A stretch of DNA of 64,000 bases, taken from positions 1,100,175 through 1,164,174 of the forward strand of contig NZ_CP036425.1 in NCBI RefSeq assembly GCF_007747445.1, written 5' to 3'. How positions within the stretch are numbered: position 1 is the stretch's first letter; each line of letters opens with the position of its first letter. The stretch comes from Poriferisphaera corsica (GTDB taxonomy: Bacteria; Planctomycetota; Phycisphaerae; Phycisphaerales; Phycisphaeraceae). The notes beneath the pieces are model-generated. The model made no database searches and was not told the origin of the DNA. It saw only the letters and a list, made by a program, of their open reading frames with translations. Both the position numbers and the translations under genes were made by a program. This document shows, piece after piece, positions 18,270-26,980 of the stretch.

Positions 18270-19625
18270 TTATGTCTTTCTGAATTTAGCTTGAAACATC
18301 CCCCACCATTCGAGCAGTGTCAGATGTCGTAGGCGGTGAGCCAGCGGAGCGTAATCGTCAGCATGTGGCGCAGCCTGCTTCAGTCGGCGTAGCCACGCTC
18401 TTGCCCGTGTCATATCACGCATCTGAATATAAGCCAACACCATATTCCGTAGCGCCTGCGCATTCTCAGGCCGCAATTGCAAACAATGCTTTAACGCCGC
18501 AACCCCCATCTCAATATCACCAATCTTTAGCCGAGCAATTCCGCCATATAAATACGCATGGGCTAGTTGATTCTCATCGCTAATGACATACGCTCCTGTG
18601 CTGTTTTCCAGCGTAATCAACGCATCCAACGCCTCCTCAGGCAAATCCAACTCGATAAACAATCTCGTCATATCCAGCAGCTGCTCAACCGATTGCCCCA
18701 GCGCATCCAATTCCTTGATCAGCAGCCTTCTTGCTTCATCTAGTTGCCCACGCTTGTGCGCTATGATCGACAGCCCCAAATTGATTCCCGGCCTTTGCGG
18801 GTCTAGCCGCTTCGCTCTTTTGAACCGCCGTTCCGCCGCATCTACATGTCCTCGCTGCAATGCTAATTGCCCAAGCTCCGCATGCGCCTCGGGCAACGCT
18901 GGATCAAGCTCAAGCGCCTGTCGCAATTTTTCAGCACCCTCCGCATCGTAGCCCATATCAATCAACAGATAAGCCAACTGCAGCAGCGTATCCAAATCGC
19001 CCGGCTCGACGCGCAGTTGTCTTAAAAACAACCGCCTCGCTCGTTCTTGATTTCCCATACGCATATGGATCCGAGCCAGATTCCCTCTAACACTTGGATA
19101 GGATGGATCTAGACGAAGTGTTTGTTGCCAGCACCAGATCGCCCGCTTGAATTCCGAACGATAGGACAGTGACTGCGCGAGAAAGTCATAACAGATCGGG
19201 CATTCCTCCTCGATCTGCCTAGCCAAATAAAACATCTCTTCCGCTTTTTCGTGATCCCCTAACTGTGTATAGGCTGCAATGCGTTGGCAGTATGTCGCCT
19301 CAGTGCCCGGTTGTAACGCTTCAATTTCTTCTAACAGTTTGATCGCCCGATGAGGTTTTCCAATCCGAATATGGTTCACCGCGACGCACATCCGTGCACC
19401 GATGTCTTGCGCATCCAGATCCACCGCCCGCTGATAGCTGACGATTGCCTCCTCGTACCGCTCCATCGCATCCAATGTCAGCCCCAAACCATAGTGCCAT
19501 TCCGGTTTGTGTGGATTCTGACTCAGCGCTAAATTCAGCGCATCATAAGCCTGCTCCCATTGACCTGCCTCAGCAAATCGGTGAGCTCTTTCCGCATGTT
19601 GTTCAGCATCAAACCAGTCGTTCAT
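18270..19625 (-). CDS. TPR-repeat protein
   Basis: 451 residues made of about eleven tandem tetratricopeptide repeats, each about 34 residues with the W/Y-x-x-L/A...G...A-x-x-x-Y/F pattern (for example PEWHYGLGLTLDAMERYEEA, GARMCVAVNHIRIGKPHRA, PSVRGNLARIHMRMGNQERA). No signal peptide or membrane helix, so cytoplasmic; a protein-protein interaction scaffold. Function unknown. It is divergent from the HEAT lipoprotein gene, the 274-base gap between them probably holding both promoters. Several candidate starts exist; the ATG at 19625 preserves the first repeat. Confidence 0.85.
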   Translation of the reverse strand: MNDWFDAEQHAERAHRFAEAGQWEQAYDALNLALSQNPHKPEWHYGLGLTLDAMERYEEAIVSYQRAVDLDAQDIGARMCVAVNHIRIGKPHRAIKLLEEIEALQPGTEATYCQRIAAYTQLGDHEKAEEMFYLARQIEEECPICYDFLAQSLSYRSEFKRAIWCWQQTLRLDPSYPSVRGNLARIHMRMGNQERARRLFLRQLRVEPGDLDTLLQLAYLLIDMGYDAEGAEKLRQALELDPALPEAHAELGQLALQRGHVDAAERRFKRAKRLDPQRPGINLGLSIIAHKRGQLDEARRLLIKELDALGQSVEQLLDMTRLFIELDLPEEALDALITLENSTGAYVISDENQLAHAYLYGGIARLKIGDIEMGVAALKHCLQLRPENAQALRNMVLAYIQMRDMTRARAWLRRLKQAAPHADDYAPLAHRLRHLTLLEWWGMFQAKFRKT

Positions 19626-19899
19626 AAGCCGCGACTTTCCTGTTGATCAGCTATCAACCCGCCGAACCTGTCATACTTGCCGATCCTCTATACTGATCTA
19701 TCGACTATTTTACCACGTCCTGCCTATCAAAAGGAAGGATAATCACGCGATTCTCCCCTGCGAAATCTGTTATCTGAATTTCTGCTTAAGCCAAAAAAAT
19801 TACCAGCCTTATGAATGAACCTTGTTAAAACTTTCCGATCTGTTAAACGTATATCCAATACAGTACGCAGATTAACTCCTGAACAACGCACTTAAGCCA

Positions 19900-22104
19900 A
19901 TGGAATGGGCACGCATGGGTCTATATTCGCATCGTGGTCGAAATCAACAGTCTCACCATAACCCTGTTTTTGGGGTTCGCTGTCGCCATTGGCTCTCAGT
20001 TACCCTTTTCTCATGCTTGCTTTGGGGCTGTTCTGCCGCCCCCACCGGCATGCTCCCCGATGCCATCCTTGATATCACCCCGGTCAAGTCCGAATCCCAA
20101 GCCAAATACATTCAGCTCAGCGATGAAAAAAATCCCACTGATCAGCGACGCGAAGCCGCCGATTATCTTCTAGCGCTCGGCTCCACCGAATCCATCAGCC
20201 TGCTCAATAAATCCATCGTTTCAAACAGCGATCCGCAAGCCACCGATGCCGTCCTTCAAGCCATTATCCTTTCCCCATCCACGCCGCCGACCTCGCTATA
20301 CGACAGCCTGCGAGGTCTGCTTCTCCGCGCCGAAGGCAATCTACGCTTCCGCGCCGCCGAGGCGATCAGCCGATATAACAATGACGACGCCATTCGCACC
20401 AACATCATCCGCCTTGCCAACAACGACAAGTCGCAAATTGAGCATCGGCAAGCAGCCATCCTCGTCCTCTCGCGTATGCACTCACGCATCGCAGCCCAAG
20501 CGCTCATCAATCTAACCGCTCCCGAGCAGCCTGACGCCATCCGTGCTGATACTTACGTCGCGCTTGCTCTTCTTGCTGGCGACAACACCCGAGGCCAGGA
20601 CCGCGCCAAATGGCTTAGCTGGTGGGAACTCGCACGTACATGGTCCAAAGACCGCTGGTACGCATCACTCATCAACAACACCACACGTCAAAACGCACGC
20701 CAACGTCTCGAACTCGAAGAAACCACCCAATACCTCTTTGCCCTTGGTCGCTCCAGCTACCGCAACTCCAGCGAATCCGATCGCCCTAAAATCCTCGCAT
20801 ACATGCTCACCCATCTTCGTCCGGTTCGGCAACTTGCCATGGAGCTAGTCCTTGAACGTATCCTCGATCGCCAACCCTTTGACGAAAATCTCCTCACCGC
20901 CTTGCGTGATCGGCTCACCGATAGCAATGCCAACATCCGTCAGCTCGCTGCGCTCCGTCTTAACGATCTGCTTGATCAACCCGCCGCAAAAATGATTGCC
21001 AATAGACTACAAAACAAGCAAGAAATCTCTCAAAGCGTTATCAACGCCGACCTCCTCCTCCTGACCAACATGCCCCAAGCTAATGCGGTTGAGACCGCGC
21101 TCAATCTCCTTGAAAACCCAGCACTTCAGCACACCGCTGCCGGTATGCTCGCCGCCGCATCCGAGCATTCTCTCTTAAGTGAAACTCAAGCCGCACAAGC
21201 TGCAGTCTACGTTCGCCAAATGTTCAAACATCCCAACGGCATCTCACCTCAGTCTATTCGTCTGTTAGGTAAAGTTGGACGTGACAACGATTGGAACACC
21301 ATTGCCGAGCTCATCGATCACGAAGACCCCGCATTGCGCCAAGCCGCCGCACAAGCCTGGGCAGACTCTGATCGCTCACTTAAAATATTGGCCGACCGTG
21401 TCTCCGATCTCATCATTCAACCGATCGTTATTGGTGCCGCAACTCAACGCGGTAACGATCCTTTCACACTTTTTGAACTTGCCAAATATCCACCCGAACA
21501 GCAGCAAAACCGTGAAGCGTGGGGCAGGGCACTATCCGCCATGGCCGGCCGCGTCTCACCTGATACCGTCCTAACGATTACTGAGGGCATCCTCAACATC
21601 GAGCACGTCAATCCAGAAGCCGCCGTCCTCGCCGAATCCATGATCACCGCCTCGCTCGAAGCGCACCAGCAACATGATCAATTCAAATCCGAAATGATGT
21701 TGTTGCGCCTTGACCGTGCAGAGATTTGGCTCAAGGCCAGTAACGTAGCCGGGGCGATTGGTGACTATCAATACATCAACCAAAACATATCCGATCTCCT
21801 CATGCCTCATCGCAGCCGCTTCTACCGTGGCTTCATCAAAACTCAACTCCAGCGTGATGCCATCGAATCTGCTTTCGACATCGCCCGAGATCTCTTCAAG
21901 CTCATCAAGCTTCGTGGCATCGCCCCTACCGACGACCCCATCGTCAATCTCTTTACGACCCAAGCTAAATACTACATTGATGCCCAGCGTTACGAAGAAG
22001 CCCAGCTCATTCTCGACAAACTCCGCGATCTTCTCGGCGACCAGATTTCTCCAGACGCCGCCCTCAAACTCAATCAACTCGATAATCAGCTCTCCTCGCC
22101 CTGA
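19900..22104 (+). CDS. large HEAT-like repeat lipoprotein
   Basis: 734 residues. A long hydrophilic leader precedes a hydrophobic stretch and a C-S-A-A lipobox-like site (Cys44, L-L-W-G-C); Trp at -2 is unusual, so lipidation is likely but not sure. The mature part is almost wholly alpha-helical with HEAT/armadillo-like units (for example NLRFRAAEAISRYN, HRQAAILVLSRMHSRIA, ALRQAAAQAWADSD) and TPR-like helices near the C-terminus. Start could be the ATG at 19900 or the one at 19915; neither has a good ribosome site. Role unknown; likely periplasmic scaffold. It is followed after 170 bases by leuD. Confidence 0.75.
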   Translation: MEWARMGLYSHRGRNQQSHHNPVFGVRCRHWLSVTLFSCLLWGCSAAPTGMLPDAILDITPVKSESQAKYIQLSDEKNPTDQRREAADYLLALGSTESISLLNKSIVSNSDPQATDAVLQAIILSPSTPPTSLYDSLRGLLLRAEGNLRFRAAEAISRYNNDDAIRTNIIRLANNDKSQIEHRQAAILVLSRMHSRIAAQALINLTAPEQPDAIRADTYVALALLAGDNTRGQDRAKWLSWWELARTWSKDRWYASLINNTTRQNARQRLELEETTQYLFALGRSSYRNSSESDRPKILAYMLTHLRPVRQLAMELVLERILDRQPFDENLLTALRDRLTDSNANIRQLAALRLNDLLDQPAAKMIANRLQNKQEISQSVINADLLLLTNMPQANAVETALNLLENPALQHTAAGMLAAASEHSLLSETQAAQAAVYVRQMFKHPNGISPQSIRLLGKVGRDNDWNTIAELIDHEDPALRQAAAQAWADSDRSLKILADRVSDLIIQPIVIGAATQRGNDPFTLFELAKYPPEQQQNREAWGRALSAMAGRVSPDTVLTITEGILNIEHVNPEAAVLAESMITASLEAHQQHDQFKSEMMLLRLDRAEIWLKASNVAGAIGDYQYINQNISDLLMPHRSRFYRGFIKTQLQRDAIESAFDIARDLFKLIKLRGIAPTDDPIVNLFTTQAKYYIDAQRYEEAQLILDKLRDLLGDQISPDAALKLNQLDNQLSSP

Positions 22105-22271
22105 TTCCTCCCTTCCCCTCAAATATGACCATCCACATCCCATCCGTTATACTGGCACCCCGCTCCTGATTCGGCGGTGGCGTCCTCGCCTCCCCACGCA
22201 GGCATCACTCGCGTCTACAATCAAACGCGCCCTGCCATTCTTCTCGGGAGCCTTCATTACGGAGATCCAAC

Positions 22272-22835
22272 ATGGAAAACATCATCACCGGCAAAGCATA
22301 CGTCCTTGGCGATGACATCGATACCGACCAGATCATCCCCGCTGAATTCCTCTCATACGACCCCTCAAAGCCCGAAGAACGCAAGTACTTCGGCATGTAC
22401 GCAAACGTCGGCGTCCCCAAAGGCCAACGCGGCCTCCCCGATGGCGACATCCCTTTCGTACCCGAAAATGAATTCAAAACCGAATACACCATCCTCATCG
22501 GTGGCAAAAACTTCGGCTGCGGCTCATCCCGCGAACACGCACCGCTCGCTATCGCTGAAGCCGGCGCGAAAGTCGTCATCGCTGAATTCTACGCACGTAT
22601 CTTCTTCCGAAACTGCGTCAACGGCGGATACCTGCTTCCATGCGAATCCGTTCAACGTCTCGTCGAAGAGGTCAAAACCGGCGATAACCTCGAAGTCGAC
22701 CTCGAGAAAGCTGAAGTACGCAACACCACCTCCGGCAAGGCATACGCCCTGAAACCACTCGGCGACGTCAAGCCCATTATTGAAGCTGGAGGCGTCTTCG
22801 ACTACGCTCGCCAATCTGGCATGCTCGAAAAATAA
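22272..22835 (+). CDS. leuD: 3-isopropylmalate dehydratase small subunit
   Basis: 187 residues of the aconitase swivel-domain family. With LeuC it isomerises 2- to 3-isopropylmalate in leucine biosynthesis. The signature GKNFGCGSSREHAP is at 78-91 and the start GDDIDTDQIIP (13-23) is the substrate-side loop. The length is shorter than E. coli LeuD (about 200) and fits the archaeal/planctomycete-type small subunit, so it could alternatively serve homoaconitase. GGAG precedes the ATG by seven bases. LeuC is not in the window, so the two subunits are not encoded side by side here. Confidence 0.9.
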   Translation: MENIITGKAYVLGDDIDTDQIIPAEFLSYDPSKPEERKYFGMYANVGVPKGQRGLPDGDIPFVPENEFKTEYTILIGGKNFGCGSSREHAPLAIAEAGAKVVIAEFYARIFFRNCVNGGYLLPCESVQRLVEEVKTGDNLEVDLEKAEVRNTTSGKAYALKPLGDVKPIIEAGGVFDYARQSGMLEK

Positions 22836-22878
22836 ATAGCCTGCCTCCCTCATCCCCCCCTTAAAAAACAATCATCAG

Positions 22879-22902
22879 ACCCGCCCCACGGCGGGTTTTT
22901 TT
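22879..22902 (+). terminator. terminator after leuD
   Basis: Seven-base GC-rich stem ACCCGCC / GGCGGGT with a four-base loop and then six T, 45 bases downstream of the leuD stop. Strong. Confidence 0.9.
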
Positions 22903-22952
22903 ATTCTCCCCATCCTCCTCCCCATCCTCCCCGCCTACATTTTTCTCCTACT

Positions 22953-22977
22953 TCAAGCCCGCCAACAACCAACCCCA
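22953..22977 (+). repeat. hairpin-less copy of the dispersed repeat
   Basis: TCAAGCCCGCC joined directly to AACAACCAACCCCA. The same two flanks surround the hairpin in the full copy at 23081, so this looks like a copy that lost its stem-loop. Confidence 0.55.
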
Positions 22978-23009
22978 TTTCCTTCTCCATTCTCTAACTT
23001 TTTTTCTTC

Positions 23010-23048
23010 TCAAGTAGCCGCGACCTGACAGGTCGCCGGTCTTGACCC
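23010..23048 (+). repeat. hairpin beginning TCAAG, possibly related to the repeat family
   Basis: Seven-base stem GCGACCT / AGGTCGC with GAC loop (23020-23036), enclosed by TCAAG and CTTGA that can also pair. Lies between the decayed and full repeat copies. Related by its 5' TCAAG only, so kinship is uncertain. Confidence 0.4.
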
Positions 23049-23080
23049 AATGCGTATTGAATTGAGCTGATGCGTTTCTT

Positions 23081-23127
23081 TCAAGCCTGCCACCGCCGGT
23101 GGCAGGGTGTTTGCAACAACCAACCCC
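23081..23127 (+). repeat. dispersed hairpin repeat, copy 1 (CCTGCC stem)
   Basis: TCAAG, stem CCTGCC-ACCG, centre, CGGT-GGCAGG, then GGTGTTTGCAACAACCAACC. Shares constant ends with the copies at 29477, 60019, 60816 and 62094; the stem arms are identical to the copy at 62094 and different, but still complementary, in the others. Confidence 0.8.
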
Positions 23128-23455
23128 AATCGCCTGCAATCTCATCCCTCCCCCCGCACCTGCCTCCTTACGCCTTTTTTCTCCCCTCCAGCTTGATGTT
23201 TCGCCAATTCACGCAATCCTTATTCCCTGTTGACAGCCTTGTAGGACACTTTTTGACGTAATTGGCAAGAATTTCCACATTTTCCGCCGATATCCACGGG
23301 CTAGCCGATCGGGAATAATTTCCATGATCCCACGGGTTGGTCACACAATCCCCCCCCCCACCCCCCACTTCCTTCCTCATCCCCTCACGCACCTCCTCAT
23401 TACCTTGAGCCATACCACGCTCAACCAACCTAAAAGCAAACGGAGAATCATCCCC

Positions 23456-24022
23456 ATGGATGCAGCATTCCTAAAAAGCATTCACGACGCCGCCACCGAC
23501 TACCCAACCTATGTCGCCACCGGCAAACCCCAGCAGCAAGCCGACTGGACCGATATCTATAACCAAATCGAACTCACAGATGCTCAAAAGCAGCTTCTTG
23601 CCGAGTTCTCTCGTGAAATGAAAATTATTGTCGTCTCAGGTATCTGGTGCGGCGACTGTGTTCAGCAAGTTCCGCTTATCGAGAAAATTGCTCAAGCTTC
23701 CGATCGCATCGATCTCCGCTACGTAGACCGCGATGAAGTCCCCGAGCTTCGTGATCAGATCACCATTAACCAAGGCACACGCGTCCCTGTCGTCGTCTTC
23801 CTTGCAGAAGATTATGAGCAAGTTAGCTGGTACGGGGACCGCACGCTATGCCGTTATAGACGCCTCGCTGCTCAGCAACTCGGCGGCGCATGCCCACTTC
23901 CAGGAGCACCCGTGCCCGATGAAGAACTTGAAGAGTCACTCCAGTGTTGGCTCAACGAATTTGAGCGCGTCCAACTCCTCCTCCGTCTCTCAGGCCGCCT
24001 CCGCCAAAAACACGGAGATTAA
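23456..24022 (+). CDS. thioredoxin-family protein
   Basis: 188 residues with a thioredoxin fold and active site W-C-G-D-C at 64-68 (Cys65, Cys68), and a cis-proline segment TRVPVVVF near 108. No signal peptide, so cytoplasmic. The N-terminal 50 residues (IHDAATDYPTYVATG...) and a long C-terminal helical part are outside the minimal fold. Such proteins are often annotated as thioredoxin family, of unknown partner. The open frame extends 44 codons upstream, but the ATG at 23456 has GGAG ten bases before it and starts the conserved part. It stands alone between the repeat region and the DksA-like gene. Confidence 0.8.
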   Translation: MDAAFLKSIHDAATDYPTYVATGKPQQQADWTDIYNQIELTDAQKQLLAEFSREMKIIVVSGIWCGDCVQQVPLIEKIAQASDRIDLRYVDRDEVPELRDQITINQGTRVPVVVFLAEDYEQVSWYGDRTLCRYRRLAAQQLGGACPLPGAPVPDEELEESLQCWLNEFERVQLLLRLSGRLRQKHGD

Positions 24023-24415
24023 TCTCCTCCCACTCCAGATTTCATCCCGCACCGCAAAATAACCCTCATGACAGCGCAAACATTACTGAAATCACGCTAG
24101 ACACGCCCATTCCCCGTACCCCCCGCAGCCTCACCCACCTGTAGCAGACAATCATGTAAGTACCTTGCAGGTAAACCTGTGCCGGTCATTCCGATCCGTG
24201 GAATCCAAAGTTCTACAGATCATTAAAATTGCTTGCGGTTTGTTAATCCCAAAGTTAAGATTCGGCCACCTCGGGCCCAATCGCCTGATTCACACGAGAG
24301 AGAGTTCCGGATTCTTTCGATTACACATACCTGTGAATTTTGGTCATTGAAATAAATAATCACTCCCTCTTAGTTGTTTCAGATTAACAACTTACAGAAC
24401 GCATGGAGTCTCACG
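24023..24415. other. intergenic region before histone-like DksA gene
   Basis: About 390 bases without a recognisable gene. Probably holds the promoter of the DksA-like gene. GGAG at 24405 is its ribosome site. No hairpin of note. Confidence 0.5.
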
Positions 24416-25228
24416 TTGGCTAAGAAAAAAGCGACCAAGAAGAAAGTTGCCAAGAAGGCAGCCAGCAAGAAGAAGGTAGCCAAGAAAGCTGCAACGAAGA
24501 AAGCCGCCACCAAAAAAGCGGTCGTTAAGAAAGCTGCAACGAAGAAAGCCGCCACCAAAAAAGCGGTCGTTAAGAAGGCTGCCACGAAAAAGGCTGTGAC
24601 TAAGAAAGCTGCTACCAAAAAGAAAGTGGCAAAGAAGAAAGTGGCCAAAAAAGCAGTCGTTGCCAAGAAAGCCGCGACTAAAAAAGCCGTCACGAAAAAG
24701 GCCGCCGCCAAAAAAGCAGCAACCAAAAAAGTGACTAAAAAGAAATCGACAGCGTCCAAAACCCGACGCAAACCCATCATCCCAAAAGCTCAGGAAGAGG
24801 AAGTTATCGATAATTTCCTTATCGAGCTCACAGAAGATGAACTCAAAAAAATCGATTCTGGCCTAAGTGCCGCCGACCTCGAAGAATTCACCGAGCTTCT
24901 CCTCGAAAAACGTGAAGAAATTATCGGCGACGTCGAGCATATGGAGTCCGCACGCGATAAAGCAGGCAACCTCTCCAACATGCCGCTACACATGGCCGAC
25001 GTCGGTACTGACAATTACGAGCAAGAGTTCACTCTCGGCCTCATGGAGTCTGAACGCCGACTCCTCCGCGATATCGACGCCGCTCTCCTGCGCGTCCGCA
25101 ACGGAACCTACGGCATCTGTGTCCAGTCAGGCAAACCGATTCAACGTGTCCGCCTCGAAATCAAACCATGGGCCAAGTACTCAATTGAAGTTGCCCGTGA
25201 ACGTGAACGCCGCGGCCTGCCGATCTGA
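24416..25228 (+). CDS. DksA/TraR-like protein with histone H1-like lysine-rich N-terminus
   Basis: 270 residues from a TTG start that has GGAG seven bases upstream; an ATG 42 bases earlier is in frame but has no such site. Residues 1-120 are almost only Lys, Ala, Thr and Val in KKAATKKAVVKK-type repeats, like eukaryotic histone H1 tails and bacterial Hc1/AlgP-type proteins. Residues about 135-270 match the DksA/TraR fold: a coiled coil (ADLEEFTELLLEKREEI), then MADVGTDNYEQE and GTYGIC..SGKPI. DksA normally has a C4 zinc finger; here only the first cysteine is left (others are Ser, Ser, Val), so zinc binding is lost. It likely binds DNA and perhaps RNA polymerase. Separate transcript with its own terminator. 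Confidence 0.85.
   Translation: MAKKKATKKKVAKKAASKKKVAKKAATKKAATKKAVVKKAATKKAATKKAVVKKAATKKAVTKKAATKKKVAKKKVAKKAVVAKKAATKKAVTKKAAAKKAATKKVTKKKSTASKTRRKPIIPKAQEEEVIDNFLIELTEDELKKIDSGLSAADLEEFTELLLEKREEIIGDVEHMESARDKAGNLSNMPLHMADVGTDNYEQEFTLGLMESERRLLRDIDAALLRVRNGTYGICVQSGKPIQRVRLEIKPWAKYSIEVARERERRGLPI
24482..24571 (+). repeat. two exact 45-bp tandem copies in the lysine-rich region
   Basis: The unit starting AAGAAAGCTGCAACG at 24482 recurs identically at 24527 and begins again at 24572. It encodes 15 residues of the KKAATKKA type. Exact identity suggests recent slippage duplication. Confidence 0.85.
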
Positions 25229-25301
25229 TTTTTTTCACATCCGCAGCATTTAAACCGATATATAGACTCATTGAGCGTGACCGGCGTAAACTGAGACTAT
25301 C

Positions 25302-25328
25302 AACGCTCTCCTCGTGAGAGCGTTTTTT
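25302..25328 (+). terminator. terminator after DksA-like gene
   Basis: Nine-base stem AACGCTCTC / GAGAGCGTT, five-base loop, then TTTT. About 75 bases after the stop. Followed by an 11-base C run at 25332. Confidence 0.85.
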
Positions 25329-25427
25329 ACACCCCCCCCCCCACACACACACTCACCCTCGCATCCCTCTCATTATTCTCGCTACAATATCGTAAAACTA
25401 ACCTAACCAGCGATTAGAGATACAGAT

Positions 25428-26129
25428 TTGAACCCTGAAAACACACAACCATCTCCTCCATCCCCCCCGTCTCCCGCAAGTGGCACCCCAACGCCCAGCC
25501 TCTGTGCCTACAAATCCCCACGCGCCATCATCGTCTTTCTTGCCGCGACTATAACCCTCCTCGCCGCAGACCTGCTCATCAAGCACTACGCATTCGAGTA
25601 CGTTGCGCCGCATCCGGTCGACATTCTCGCCGCCGCTCCTGACATGACGCCCACCGAATACCCCTCGCTCTCAACCGACGCCAAACGCTATCAAATCTAC
25701 GTATTCCCAACCGCTGCCGATCGCATCCCAACACGAGAAGAACCCGTCGTTGTGATCCCCTACCTCCTCAATCTTCAACTCACGCTCAACACCGGCGCCG
25801 TTTTCGGCCTCGGCAAGGGCGCGCGACCGATCTTCATCGCAATCTCTCTGATCGCCCTTGTTGTCATCTCGCTTTTCTTTGCACGATCACCCGCCAAATC
25901 CCGCCTCTTCCACCTAGGTCTCGCCTGTATCCTCGCCGGTGCACTCGGCAACCTCTACGACCGCGCAGTCTACAGCGCTGTCCGCGACATGTTTCACATG
26001 CTGCCAACAACACGACTCTATCCATGGATCTTCAATTTAGCTGACGTCCAGCTGCTTATCGGGGTTGCGCTTGTGATCCTGCACGGCTGGCTTTATAGCG
26101 ACGAGCAGCCTCAACAACCAAAGCAATAG
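25428..26129 (+). CDS. lspA: lipoprotein signal peptidase (signal peptidase II)
   Basis: 233 residues, TTG start. LspA removes signal peptides from lipoproteins in the inner membrane, which suits the many lipoproteins around. Four membrane segments (about 32-50, 133-152, 161-178, 203-221) and the two catalytic aspartates are visible: Asp187 in YDRAVYSAVRDMF and Asp206 in FNLADVQLLIG, with NTGAVFGL before them. It is longer than E. coli LspA (164) because of a Pro-rich N-terminal tail (about 28 residues) and a larger periplasmic loop (about 60-110). It overlaps the convergent amidotransferase gene by 74 bases. Confidence 0.9.
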   Translation: MNPENTQPSPPSPPSPASGTPTPSLCAYKSPRAIIVFLAATITLLAADLLIKHYAFEYVAPHPVDILAAAPDMTPTEYPSLSTDAKRYQIYVFPTAADRIPTREEPVVVIPYLLNLQLTLNTGAVFGLGKGARPIFIAISLIALVVISLFFARSPAKSRLFHLGLACILAGALGNLYDRAVYSAVRDMFHMLPTTRLYPWIFNLADVQLLIGVALVILHGWLYSDEQPQQPKQ

Positions 26130-26775
26130 TCCCAAGTCCGCACGCATCTCGCGCACTCCGCTCCGGATGCCACTGCACCCCCAAATAGAACGGCTTACTC
26201 GGGTCATCAATCGCCTCAACCGTCCCATCTTCATCACGCGCAACAATTCGCAGATCACCCGGATCTTCAATCGCCTGCCTGTGATAGCTAGTCGTCAAAC
26301 CCGTCACATCATTCAGCACCGAGTCATTCACAACCAGCTCCACTGGATGCTTCAAATCATTCATGTGTTTCGCATGTGACTCTAGCGTTTCAGGTAAACA
26401 CTGATTGATCTTCCCGCCATGCATTAACGCCATTAACTGCATACCCAGACAGATCGCCAAGACCGGATACTCCGAATCTTTATGTATCTCGTTGTACAAA
26501 GCCGTCTCGAACTCTTGCCTCTTTTGGCAAAGCAGATTCGACTTCGGATGCTGTTCATGCCCGAATTTGGCCATATCTAAATCGTCGCCGCCGGTGAAGA
26601 TCATGCCATCGCACAAATCGACGTACTCTTTCACCAACTCAACGCGCTGTGGCAACAGGATCGGGATCCCGCCCGCTTCAGCGACGTAATTCGAGTAACC
26701 CAGCCCAGACTGATATTTGCCTGAGTCCCAGGTGTTGTCTTTTGTATCTACGGTAATTCCAATAATGACTGACAT
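26056..26775 (-). CDS. class I glutamine amidotransferase / peptidase C26 (gamma-glutamyl hydrolase type)
   Basis: 239 residues. Nucleophile Cys109 in AICLGMQLM and the His203/Glu205 pair in QWHPE form the class I amidotransferase triad, and FTGGDDLDM resembles the PuuD group. Members hydrolyse gamma-glutamyl-GABA or similar gamma-glutamyl amides. The open frame extends upstream to 26910, but the conserved part starts at the ATG at 26775 (MSVIIGITVDT). No putrescine genes adjoin, so the substrate is undecided. Its 3' end overlaps lspA by 74 bases on the opposite strand. Divergent from thrC. Confidence 0.82.
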   Translation of the reverse strand: MSVIIGITVDTKDNTWDSGKYQSGLGYSNYVAEAGGIPILLPQRVELVKEYVDLCDGMIFTGGDDLDMAKFGHEQHPKSNLLCQKRQEFETALYNEIHKDSEYPVLAICLGMQLMALMHGGKINQCLPETLESHAKHMNDLKHPVELVVNDSVLNDVTGLTTSYHRQAIEDPGDLRIVARDEDGTVEAIDDPSKPFYLGVQWHPERSARDACGLGTIALVVEAARRYKASRAGSQAQPR

Positions 26776-26980
26776 GCCGACTATTCTACAAATTGTTATA
26801 TAAAAATCAGCATAATTATCTCCCAAAACACCACCTTTTTCCCTCAATTCCAACCCCCTGATACAATATTCATCTAGCCTCATCCCGCACGCACTCATTC
26901 CCACTGGCACTAGTCACTAGCACTAGCACTTTTCCTTCCTAAATAACCTCAATTTGCTTCTCATAACCGGAGTAATTACC

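Larger units (their letters stand above)
22903..23455. other. C-rich intergenic region with hairpin repeats
   Basis: 550 bases, strongly pyrimidine-rich on the plus strand, between leuD and the thioredoxin-like gene. It carries one full copy (23081) and one hairpin-less copy (22953) of the dispersed repeat described below, a related hairpin at 23010-23048 and a run of ten C at 23350. No gene recognised. The plus frame open from 23324 belongs to the thioredoxin-like ORF but lies before its start. Confidence 0.7.

Noticed and set aside
24379-24780. 133-codon minus-strand frame rich in Phe, Ala, Val and Leu, looking like a membrane protein
   Set aside because: It is the reverse reading of the lysine-repeat region of the DksA-like gene; AAG/AAA codons read backwards give CTT/TTT.
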